From Chryseobacterium mulctrae (GTDB lineage Bacteria > Bacteroidota > Bacteroidia > Flavobacteriales > Weeksellaceae), in assembly GCF_006175945.1 (NCBI RefSeq), contig NZ_VAJL01000001.1, positions 4,535,001 through 4,599,000 of the forward strand: 64,000 bases of DNA, written 5' to 3'. A program made the position numbers and the translations under genes. The notes beneath the pieces are model-generated. The model did no database searches, was not told the DNA's origin, and was given only the letters and a program-made list of their open reading frames with translations. Shown here in pieces: positions 53,070 through 60,135 of the stretch (positions are counted from its first letter, which is position 1; every line of letters starts with the position of its first letter).

Positions 53070-53930
53070 ATGCTTAAAAATATTTTAAAAATTTCCTTAA
53101 TTGGGCTTTTCTTTATTTCGTGCTCAGAAACTGATGAACAAATTGTAGATTTAATTCCTGCAGAAACTCCAGTCGTTAATGATCCGGATTTAACAAGTAT
53201 GGAAATCAAATTATCTGTTAATAAAACATCAGGTAATATCTTTGATGGTTTTGTATTTAAATTAAAACAAAAGAACCAGTCAAGTTATTTTGGTGATCTT
53301 GATCAGCATCTGGATTCTTTAGTTTTTAAAATTTCTGATATAAAAGAAACAAAAAGACTTTTTGAAAAAATGGATAATGGAAATGTGGGAACAACTCAAT
53401 TCAATCACAACTTCTATCTTCCAGGAAATTACAATGCAAGTATTTTAGGCTATAAAAGCGGGAAAATAATTTATAAAGACGACATTAACCTAAAAGTTTC
53501 AGACACCAAAGATTTTCTTGTAACGAATTGGGATAATTTTTCAGTTAATACTCCTACAGGATATTATAATGCACTTGGAAAAAATTCATTGGTTTTCTAT
53601 AATGAATTTGAAAACGGAAATCCATATATTTTCGTTTCAAATTCATGGGACAATATGAATAGCTACACTGCAGATCAAATAAAAACTATGGACAAAGATT
53701 TCCTGTATAATTATTTTGTAAAAATGTATTCTACACCACAATATTCTGAAGCTAATACTCCGAATTTAAAAGATATTTATGTGCAGAATTTTAAAAAATC
53801 TTTAAAAAATGATATCCCTGTAAATATATGGATTACTCCTAAAAGTAAAATTGCTTTAGTGAAAGAGTATTCTGGCTATAACCCCTCCCAGTTTTATGGA
53901 TATCGGATTATTGCAGAACCTAACAAATGA
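53070..53930 (+). CDS. Hypothetical lipoprotein
   Basis: A 286-residue protein with lipobox FFISC (Cys18). The mature part begins with an acidic/Pro-rich linker and a beta-rich segment around residues 45-150 (MEIKLSVNKTSGNIFDGFVFKL ... FNHNFYLPGNYNASILGYK) that resembles an Ig/PKD-like fold. The C-terminus (NVWITPKSKIALVKEY type) may be a second small domain. No family recognised. Monocistronic with a good promoter. Confidence 0.75.
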   Translation: MLKNILKISLIGLFFISCSETDEQIVDLIPAETPVVNDPDLTSMEIKLSVNKTSGNIFDGFVFKLKQKNQSSYFGDLDQHLDSLVFKISDIKETKRLFEKMDNGNVGTTQFNHNFYLPGNYNASILGYKSGKIIYKDDINLKVSDTKDFLVTNWDNFSVNTPTGYYNALGKNSLVFYNEFENGNPYIFVSNSWDNMNSYTADQIKTMDKDFLYNYFVKMYSTPQYSEANTPNLKDIYVQNFKKSLKNDIPVNIWITPKSKIALVKEYSGYNPSQFYGYRIIAEPNK

Positions 53931-54024
53931 TGAAAAATGCAGCTGAATTTCAGTTGCATTTTTATTTAAATTAAGTTTAGAATTGCATATTTTTTGCTTC
54001 TTCCAAAAGACCAAATATTAATTA

Positions 54025-54639
54025 ATGAAAAAACTTATTCTGCTACCAAGTCTTATCTTTCTATTTTCCTGCGAAAACAAAAAGAAAGAACCGGTTGATG
54101 CAAATTCACAATCAGACAGTTTACCAAAAAATAATTCTCCGCAAAGCATTGAAGAAATAAAAACTGAATATACTTTACTTAATAATCAGTTAATCGCCAA
54201 AAAGCTCGATTCTACAAGTTTTGATTATGAATGTAATGAAGTTTCCGGGAATGTGGTTTATTACAGTTTAAACGGAGAACTCAAAAGTATTAAACATTTT
54301 CATGGGGACAGCCATTTTTCATCTGTAGAAAATTATTATTTGAAAAACGGAAAACCATTTTTTATTTTTCAGGAAGAAACCGGTTGGAGTTTTGACGGAG
54401 GAACACCAGAAAAGCCCGAAACCAAAGATGATGTAGAAGAAAAACGATTTTATTACATCAATGATCAATTAATTTCCTGCAGAGATAAAAAATATACACT
54501 GCGAACCAAAAACCAATCAAAACCTGAAAATGTTTCTGATGGAGAAAGTAAAAACTGTAATGATACAGAATTAAGAAAAACTTTCGAAACTCTTATAAAA
54601 AATAGAGATAAAAAAGGAAAGACAGATTGCATTTTATAA
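54025..54639 (+). CDS. Hypothetical lipoprotein
   Basis: A 204-residue protein with lipobox IFLFSC (Cys16) and a Lys/Asn-rich linker. The mature part has beta patterns typical of small envelope proteins (SGNVVYYSLNGELKSIKHF, YYLKNGKPFFIFQEE, RFYYINDQLISCRDKKY), reminiscent of MORN-like antitoxin repeats, but I cannot assign a family. Four non-lipobox Cys could form disulfides. Ends at a bidirectional terminator. Confidence 0.72.
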   Translation: MKKLILLPSLIFLFSCENKKKEPVDANSQSDSLPKNNSPQSIEEIKTEYTLLNNQLIAKKLDSTSFDYECNEVSGNVVYYSLNGELKSIKHFHGDSHFSSVENYYLKNGKPFFIFQEETGWSFDGGTPEKPETKDDVEEKRFYYINDQLISCRDKKYTLRTKNQSKPENVSDGESKNCNDTELRKTFETLIKNRDKKGKTDCIL

Positions 54640-54643
54640 AAAC

Positions 54644-54677
54644 AAAAGAGAGGATTCATTACCGAATCCTCTCTTTT
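54644..54677. terminator. Bidirectional terminator
   Basis: AAAAGAGAGGATTC (54644-54657), loop ATTACC, GAATCCTCTCTTTT (54664-54677). Serves the plus lipoprotein gene and frr on minus. Confidence 0.93.
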
Positions 54678-54699
54678 TATATTTTCAAAAACCTGAAAA

Positions 54700-55254
54700 T
54701 TATACTTTCATAATTTCAGCTTCTTTTGTTTTCAAATGGTCGTCACAAAGCTTTACATGCTTGTCTGTAAGTTCCTGGATTGTAGCTTCCACATTTTTTA
54801 CTAAATCTTCAGAAACTCCTTCCAGTTTCTTCAGTTCTTTGATACCGTTTTGTCTAGCGTTTCTTACAACGATTTTAGTGTCTTCAGTTTCACCTTTAGC
54901 TTGTTTAGCCAATTCTTTTCTTCTGTCTTCAGTTAAAGGTGGTACGTTAAGGATGATGTTTTCTCCGTTATTAGAAGGTGCAAATCCTAAGTTAGAATTA
55001 ATAATAGCTTTTTCAATAGCACCAATTGCGGTTCTGTCCCACGGTTGAATAGAGATGGTCATTGCATCCGGCACAGAAACGTTTGCAACCTGATTAATAG
55101 GAGTTGGCGCACCGTAATATTCTACCATCACATCCTGAACCATGCTTGTAGACGCACGTCCCGCTCTGATTCTTTGAAATGCATGATCCAGGTGCTTAAG
55201 AGCCGCTTCCATATCATGTTTTACAGATTCTATGATAAGATCTAATTCTTCCAT
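54700..55254 (-). CDS. frr: Ribosome recycling factor
   Basis: A 184-residue factor that splits post-termination ribosomes with EF-G. Start set at 55254 (MEELDLIIESVKHDMEAALK); an in-frame start at 55302 would add sixteen residues the family lacks. HAFQRIRAGRASTSMVQDVMVEYYG and IQPWDRTAIGAIEKAI are family signatures. It follows pyrH, as in most bacteria. Confidence 0.97.
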   Translation of the reverse strand: MEELDLIIESVKHDMEAALKHLDHAFQRIRAGRASTSMVQDVMVEYYGAPTPINQVANVSVPDAMTISIQPWDRTAIGAIEKAIINSNLGFAPSNNGENIILNVPPLTEDRRKELAKQAKGETEDTKIVVRNARQNGIKELKKLEGVSEDLVKNVEATIQELTDKHVKLCDDHLKTKEAEIMKV

Positions 55255-55363
55255 TATATAATAAAAATTTGATAAGTTACACATTGTATGAGCAATCAAC
55301 AATAAGTAATTAGTAATAAGGGTTTTGTACTTTAAACTTTTACCTTTTTACTTTGCTCTTTTT

Positions 55364-56071
55364 TTAAAGATTCACTAAGGTTCCTACATTTTCTCCGTCT
55401 ACAATTTTCAATAAATTACCGTCTTTATTCATATCAAAAACAATAATTGGCAATTTATTTTCGTGGCTTAATGTAAAGGCAGTCATATCCATTACTTTAA
55501 GGTCTTTTTCAAAAACTTCTTCGAAAGTTAAAGAATTATATTTTACTGCATTTTCGTTTTTCTCAGGATCGCTGTCGTAGATACCATCAACTCTGGTTCC
55601 TTTAAGAATAACATCAGCTCCTATTTCGATAGCTCTTAATGTTGCTGCAGTGTCAGTTGTAAAATAAGGATTTCCTGTTCCGGCTCCGAAGATCACTACT
55701 CTACCTTTTTCAAGGTGTCTTACTGCTCTTCTTTTAATGAAAGGTTCTGCAACTTTATCCATTTCGATAGCAGATTGTAGTCTGGTTTTAATTCCTGCAT
55801 CTTCCAAAGCGCCCTGTAAAGCCATTCCGTTGATAACGGTTGCAAGCATTCCCATATAATCGCCCTGTACTCTATCCATTCCTTTTGCAGCCCCTGCTAC
55901 ACCACGGAAAATGTTTCCTCCTCCAATTACAATCGCAATTTCGCAGCCTCTGTCAACCACTTTCTTGATTTCCTGAGCATATTCCATCAGTCTTTCGGTA
56001 TCGATACCGTATTGTCTGTTCCCCATTAATGCCTCACCACTCAGTTTCAGAAGGATTCTTTTATATTTCAT
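55364..56071 (-). CDS. pyrH: UMP kinase
   Basis: A 235-residue hexameric kinase that makes UDP from UMP and is regulated by UTP and [42 protein letters not shown] and [12 protein letters not shown] are complete family motifs. A -7 box lies on minus at 56126-56133. Upstream gene of frr, 109 nt apart; the gap is AT-rich without a terminator. Confidence 0.97.
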   Translation of the reverse strand: MKYKRILLKLSGEALMGNRQYGIDTERLMEYAQEIKKVVDRGCEIAIVIGGGNIFRGVAGAAKGMDRVQGDYMGMLATVINGMALQGALEDAGIKTRLQSAIEMDKVAEPFIKRRAVRHLEKGRVVIFGAGTGNPYFTTDTAATLRAIEIGADVILKGTRVDGIYDSDPEKNENAVKYNSLTFEEVFEKDLKVMDMTAFTLSHENKLPIIVFDMNKDGNLLKIVDGENVGTLVNL

Positions 56072-56125
56072 TGTATATTTTAATAATAGTTTTTTGAGAA
56101 TTAATTTCTTTGAAAATTAACTTTG

Positions 56126-56133
56126 CAAATATA
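56126..56133 (-). promoter_or_regulatory. -7 promoter element of pyrH
   Basis: Minus-strand TATATTTG, 54 nt before the pyrH ATG. Confidence 0.6.
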
Positions 56134-56191
56134 ATCATTAAAAATATTGAAAAAAAGAAAAATATTATACAGAAATAATGAAAGAAATATT

Positions 56192-56220
56192 TTGATAAGT
56201 AGCAAAAAGGATTATTTTTG
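56192..56220 (+). promoter_or_regulatory. porQ promoter
   Basis: TTG (56192-56194), 18-nt spacer, TATTTTTG (56213-56220), 18 nt before the TTG start codon at 56239. Confidence 0.75.
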
Positions 56221-56238
56221 CATTAATTAAATACTGAT

Positions 56239-57231
56239 TTGAAGAAAGTTCTAATTTTTTCACTATTTCTTTCGGGAATTGTTTCATTTGCACAAACTGG
56301 AACAAACGTTTACTCTTTCTTAAATATTCCCGTCTCTGCAAGACAGGCTGCTTTAGGTGGCGATGCTATTACTGTTAGAGATTATGATGTTTCTTTTGCC
56401 ATTGCCAATCCGGCTTTGTTGAATAAAGATTCAGATAAACAGCTTTCAATAAACGCTTCTACTTATTTGGCAGACTCAAAGTTTGGAACGATTGCATTTG
56501 CTAAAGATTTAGATAATGGGCATATGGTTACCGTCAATGCAAGATATTTGGGTTACGGAAATATTCCCAGAACCGACGAAAGCGGTTTTGAAATGGGAGA
56601 ATTTTCAGCTTCAGATGTTGCTGTGGGAGCAGGATATGCTTATCAGTTTGAAGAAGACTGGACGATTGGAGGTGGATTAAATTTCATCACTTCAAAAATC
56701 GATACTTATACTTCTTCTGCCTTATCGGGAACTTTAGGGATGACTTATCACAACAAACAGAGCAAAGAAGTAGCTTCTGTAGTGTTGAGAAATTTCGGAT
56801 ACCAGTTTAAATCATTCAATGGAGAGAGAGAAAATCTTCCGTTTAGAATAGATTTAGGATATACCAAAATATTAAAAGCAATTCCTCTTGCGATTACCAT
56901 TACCGCGCACGATCTACAGAAATTTGATATTTCTTCTGATTATGATATTAATGGGCAGGAAATTGGTTTCGGAAGAAAACTGGCCGATCACTTTTCTCTT
57001 GGTGCCGAACTTTTCCCTGAAAAAGGTTTCAACATCAGATTAGGATATAATGTAAGAAGAGGAAATGAGCTTGCTGTTGCTGATCAAAGAAACTTTACAG
57101 GATTATCTGCAGGTTTTGGTTTAAAGATTTCCAAATTCCGTTTAGATTATGCTCATGTAAGATATCATAATTCTTCTAATGTCAATCAAATCGGGATTTC
57201 TGTAGACTTAAGCGGTCATAGAGGAGAGTAA
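56239..57231 (+). CDS. porQ: Type IX secretion system protein PorQ
   Basis: A 330-residue outer-membrane beta-barrel with signal peptide MKKVLIFSLFLSGIVSFAQ and a TTG start. The mature start TGTNVYSFLNIPVSARQAALGGDAITV is the PorQ signature, and strands such as LSINASTYLADSKFGTIAFAK follow. PorQ helps hold the PorZ/PorU attachment complex that cleaves sorting domains of cargo such as the proteins at 2047, 5454 and 15604. It precedes cmk, a common pairing. Confidence 0.92.
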   Translation: MKKVLIFSLFLSGIVSFAQTGTNVYSFLNIPVSARQAALGGDAITVRDYDVSFAIANPALLNKDSDKQLSINASTYLADSKFGTIAFAKDLDNGHMVTVNARYLGYGNIPRTDESGFEMGEFSASDVAVGAGYAYQFEEDWTIGGGLNFITSKIDTYTSSALSGTLGMTYHNKQSKEVASVVLRNFGYQFKSFNGERENLPFRIDLGYTKILKAIPLAITITAHDLQKFDISSDYDINGQEIGFGRKLADHFSLGAELFPEKGFNIRLGYNVRRGNELAVADQRNFTGLSAGFGLKISKFRLDYAHVRYHNSSNVNQIGISVDLSGHRGE

Positions 57232-57312
57232 GTTTATTATAAAACTTTAAATATTCAACTTTATCATTGATTCATACTTGATTTTTTCAGAAAATTTCTT
57301 GAAATTTGTCTT

Positions 57313-57999
57313 ATGAAAAAACCAGTGATTGCTATTGATGGCTTTTCTTCTACCGGAAAAAGTTCTATCTCAAAAATTATTGCCGAAAAATTGGGCATCG
57401 TCCATTTAGACACCGGTGCTTTATATCGGGGCATTACCTGGTTTGCTCTGCAAAATTGTATGGATGAAGACGGTACCATTAATTTACCGTTACTTTTCAA
57501 ATCTTTTCATTTAATTGATCTTGAGTTTAAAAAAGAAGAAGATGAATTGATTCTTTTGCTTAATCATATTAATATTTCCAAAGAAATCCGCAGCAATGAA
57601 GTGTCTGAAAATGTTAGCTTAATTGCAAAACAAAAAGAAGTAAGAGATTTTTTGCTTGATGCACAAAGATTAATTGCAAAAAATGGCGGTGTAATTATGG
57701 ACGGACGAGATATCGGAACCGTAGTTTTACCCGATGCTGATTTTAAATTTTTTCTTACCGCAAGTATTGACGAACGTACAAAACGCAGATTCAGCGAACT
57801 TTTATCTTTAGGAATCGATGCTGATGAGGCTCATGTGAAAGAAAATCTTATTGAAAGAGACCGTATTGACAGTGAAAGAGAGATCTCACCATTGCGACAG
57901 GCAGATGATGCGATCCTAATTGATAATACAAACCTGACAAAAAGTCAAACAATCGAAAGCATATTGCAATATCTTACAAAAATTAACAATTTTTATTAG
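57313..57999 (+). CDS. cmk: Cytidylate kinase
   Basis: A 228-residue (d)CMP kinase. P-loop IDGFSSTGKSSISK, CMP-binding DTGALYRGITWFA and IMDGRDIGTVVLPDADFKFFLTAS match the family. It follows porQ after 81 nt with no clear terminator, so they may be co-transcribed. Confidence 0.96.
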   Translation: MKKPVIAIDGFSSTGKSSISKIIAEKLGIVHLDTGALYRGITWFALQNCMDEDGTINLPLLFKSFHLIDLEFKKEEDELILLLNHINISKEIRSNEVSENVSLIAKQKEVRDFLLDAQRLIAKNGGVIMDGRDIGTVVLPDADFKFFLTASIDERTKRRFSELLSLGIDADEAHVKENLIERDRIDSEREISPLRQADDAILIDNTNLTKSQTIESILQYLTKINNFY

Positions 58000-58079
58000 T
58001 CACAAATCTTGATTGGTATATTAATTGTAACCTTTTAAAACGAAAACTAGTATTTATTAACTATTAAAAAAAACAAAAA

Positions 58080-58427
58080 ATGTCTAGAAAAGGAAATAAT
58101 ACAGCAGGTATTTTGGCAGGTCTTTTAGCGGGTGCTGCAGCAGGTGTAATTTTAGGAATGCTTTATGCTCCTGAAGAAGGAAAAGAAACAAGAAAAAAAA
58201 TCAAAAACAAAGCAAATGATCTAAAAGATCAGGCTAAAGATAAATACGGTGAAGTATCTGAAAAAGTAAAAGATCAGTACGACAGTATCTCTTCTACTTT
58301 CAAAGAAACTGCCAATAATGTAGCTCATACTGTAAAAGACGGATATGACAAATACAAAGATCAAATTGTTTCTAAAACTACCGATATGGTAAAAGATGTA
58401 GAATCTGAATTGAACAATCTTAAATAA
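58080..58427 (+). CDS. YtxH-like general stress protein
   Basis: A 115-residue protein with a glycine-rich hydrophobic segment AGILAGLLAGAAAGVILGMLYAPEEGKETR (YtxH pattern), then an amphipathic, charged coiled-coil-like tail (KANDLKDQAKDKYGEVSEKVKDQ...). The family occurs in stress or envelope contexts with unknown mechanism. First of three genes in a plus-strand cluster. Confidence 0.85.
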   Translation: MSRKGNNTAGILAGLLAGAAAGVILGMLYAPEEGKETRKKIKNKANDLKDQAKDKYGEVSEKVKDQYDSISSTFKETANNVAHTVKDGYDKYKDQIVSKTTDMVKDVESELNNLK

Positions 58428-58452
58428 TTGTATTTAATTTTTCATTAAATAT

Positions 58453-58488
58453 AAAAAAGGAACTTTAGTTAAAAGAGTTCCTTTTTTT
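58453..58488 (+). terminator. Terminator after the YtxH-like gene
   Basis: AAAAAAGGAACT (58453-58464) and AGTTCCTTTTTT (58476-58487+) form a 12-bp stem around an 11-nt loop, ending in T. It may lower rather than abolish expression of the next gene, for which no clear promoter is seen. Confidence 0.8.
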
Positions 58489-58512
58489 GTAACTTTTAAA
58501 AAAAATATAAGG

Positions 58513-58821
58513 ATGATTGAAACTATTAAAGAATACGCATCTAAGAGAATAGATTTGCTAAAAATTGAAGCCACAGAAAAATCTTCAATTTCTGCAGGTG
58601 TTATTGCCTATCTAGTGATATTGTTGGTGGCTTTTGGCTTTTTTATCATTCTTTTCAATTTTGGGTTGGCGTTTCTTATTGGTAAAGCTTTAGATAATTA
58701 TTCATACGGATTCTTGATTGTTGCAGCATTTTATTTTGTAGTAATGCTTTTAGTTGTTACCTTTAAGAAAAGAATCGTGCATATGGTAGCAAATAAAGTA
58801 ATAGAATTCTTAAATCACTAA
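58513..58821 (+). CDS. Phage-holin-family-like small membrane protein
   Basis: A 102-residue protein with a charged N-terminus (MIETIKEYASKRIDLLKIEATEK) and two transmembrane segments (about 27-57 and 66-88). It fits the putative holin superfamily III / DUF1469 group often found next to YtxH genes in Bacteroidota; it is not a prophage gene, as nothing else here is phage-like. Three nt before the next gene's ATG. Confidence 0.82.
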   Translation: MIETIKEYASKRIDLLKIEATEKSSISAGVIAYLVILLVAFGFFIILFNFGLAFLIGKALDNYSYGFLIVAAFYFVVMLLVVTFKKRIVHMVANKVIEFLNH

Positions 58822-58824
58822 ACT

Positions 58825-59322
58825 ATGGGCAGAAATTACGAGAGTCTGGAAGAACTTAAAAGAAAGAAGAAACTTTTGAAAAGTGAAATAACTGATTTGG
58901 AAGCACTTTTGACTTTTAAAAATACAAAAGAAAGCTTGAGTGCATTTACTAATGGTCTTAGTGATCAGTATTTAAAGGAGAAGATTGATGAAGATGGTGA
59001 AGAAAAGACAGTGATCAGAAAAGATGTTATTGCAAAGCAGATTACATCTGAAGTAAAAGATCTTTTTCTAAGTAAAAATACAGCAATGGTAATTGCAGGA
59101 AGCGCATTTAAAGGCGACGCAATGGACACTGTTATCAAACTTGCAGTTACCGCTTTTGTAGCAAATTATGCAAAGAAAAATATGAAAAGTTCAAACTGGA
59201 AAAAGAAGATTCTGGGAGCAGCATTAATTTATGTGGCACCCATGGCTTTAAAATTTATCCGCACAAAGTTGGAAACTTATCAAAAAACAAAAAGTGTATC
59301 CAGTATGGAGCAACTTATATAA
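58825..59322 (+). CDS. Hypothetical protein, YtxH/holin cluster partner
   Basis: A 165-residue protein with a long N-terminal coiled-coil (residues 3-30, YESLEELKRKKKLLKSEITDLEALL), and a C-terminal half with moderately hydrophobic helices (VIKLAVTAFVANYA, KILGAALIYVAPMALKFI). No family recognised. Tightly linked to the holin-like gene (3 nt), so a joint membrane role is likely. Confidence 0.7.
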   Translation: MGRNYESLEELKRKKKLLKSEITDLEALLTFKNTKESLSAFTNGLSDQYLKEKIDEDGEEKTVIRKDVIAKQITSEVKDLFLSKNTAMVIAGSAFKGDAMDTVIKLAVTAFVANYAKKNMKSSNWKKKILGAALIYVAPMALKFIRTKLETYQKTKSVSSMEQLI

Positions 59323-59324
59323 TC

Positions 59325-59402
59325 TTAGAAGTTAGAAGTTAGAATCTAGAGGTTAGTTTAAATAAAGTTTGTTTTACTAATTTCTAACCTCTAACTTCTA
59401 AT
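59325..59402. repeat. Inverted, word-like AT-rich repeat between convergent genes
   Basis: AGAAGTTAGA and GAGGTTAG words on the left are mirrored on the right (CTAACCTCTAACTTCTAA), forming an imperfect inverted repeat. It may act as a terminator for both convergent genes. Confidence 0.6.
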
Positions 59403-59409
59403 TTCTTTT

Positions 59410-60135
59410 CTATTTTGAAAACATTTGTCCTAAAATAATTCCTGCCGCCATAGAAACATTAAGACTTTCTGTAGACTGCGATTTTCCAAATCTTGGAATA
59501 CTTATTTTCTTGTGAAGAAGTTTTTCTGTTTCATCACGCATTCCATTTCCTTCGTTTCCTAAAATCAGATTGATTTTCTTTGGTTTTTCGAAATGATAAA
59601 TATTCTCACCTTCCATATCGGTTCCTACATTGATGTTTTCAGTTTTTGAAAGATAATCAACCAAATTGCAATAGACGATATTTACTCTTGTAAAAGAACC
59701 CATTGTTGCCTGAATAACCTTTGGATTGTAAAAATCTACCGTGTCTTCACTGCAAATAATCTGTTCAATTCCAAACCAGTCTGCCAAACGGATAATCGTT
59801 CCTAAATTTCCGGGATCCTGGATTCCGTCTAAAACCAATTGGAAGTCTTTGTCAATAAATTCAGACCTTTCTAGCAATTCACAAACCGCTACAGAATCTT
59901 TAGGATTTTGTAAAAAACTTATTTTTTTAAGTTCATTTTCAGTGATCTGTGTAAACTGAACATCTTTGGACAGAAAATTGTTAGGTTCTGTAGAAAATAT
60001 TTCTTTAATTTTAAAGTTAGAATTAGGAAGTTCAAGAATAGTTTTATTCCCTTCAACCAAAAACAAGTTGTATTTTTGCCTGAACTTCTTTTTATCTAAA
60101 GACTGTAAAATTTTAATTGTATGAGCTGTAAGCAT
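59410..60135 (-). CDS. TrmH/SpoU-family RNA methyltransferase
   Basis: A 241-residue SPOUT methyltransferase, probably acting on 23S rRNA or tRNA ribose 2'-OH. Start set at 60135 (MLTAHTIKILQSLDKKKFRQKY) because an in-frame -7 box TATTTTTG lies at 60151-60158. N-terminal substrate-binding part, then motif 1 LDGIQDPGNLGTIIRLADWFG, motif 2 LILGNEGNGM and motif 3 IPRFGKSQSTESLNVSMAAGIIL. It overlaps the start of divergent tamL by 15 bp. Confidence 0.93.
   Translation of the reverse strand: MLTAHTIKILQSLDKKKFRQKYNLFLVEGNKTILELPNSNFKIKEIFSTEPNNFLSKDVQFTQITENELKKISFLQNPKDSVAVCELLERSEFIDKDFQLVLDGIQDPGNLGTIIRLADWFGIEQIICSEDTVDFYNPKVIQATMGSFTRVNIVYCNLVDYLSKTENINVGTDMEGENIYHFEKPKKINLILGNEGNGMRDETEKLLHKKISIPRFGKSQSTESLNVSMAAGIILGQMFSK
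60071..60078 (+). promoter_or_regulatory. -7 promoter element of tamL, inside the methyltransferase gene
   Basis: TATTTTTG fits TAnnTTTG, 42 nt before the tamL ATG at 60121. Confidence 0.6.

Noticed and set aside
58513..58821. Prophage, because of the holin-like protein
   Set aside because: No other phage genes, integrase or attachment sites nearby; such holin-like proteins are normal next to YtxH genes.
59325..59402. CRISPR array or tandem repeat locus
   Set aside because: The repeated words are short, imperfect and unspaced; no unique spacers or cas genes.
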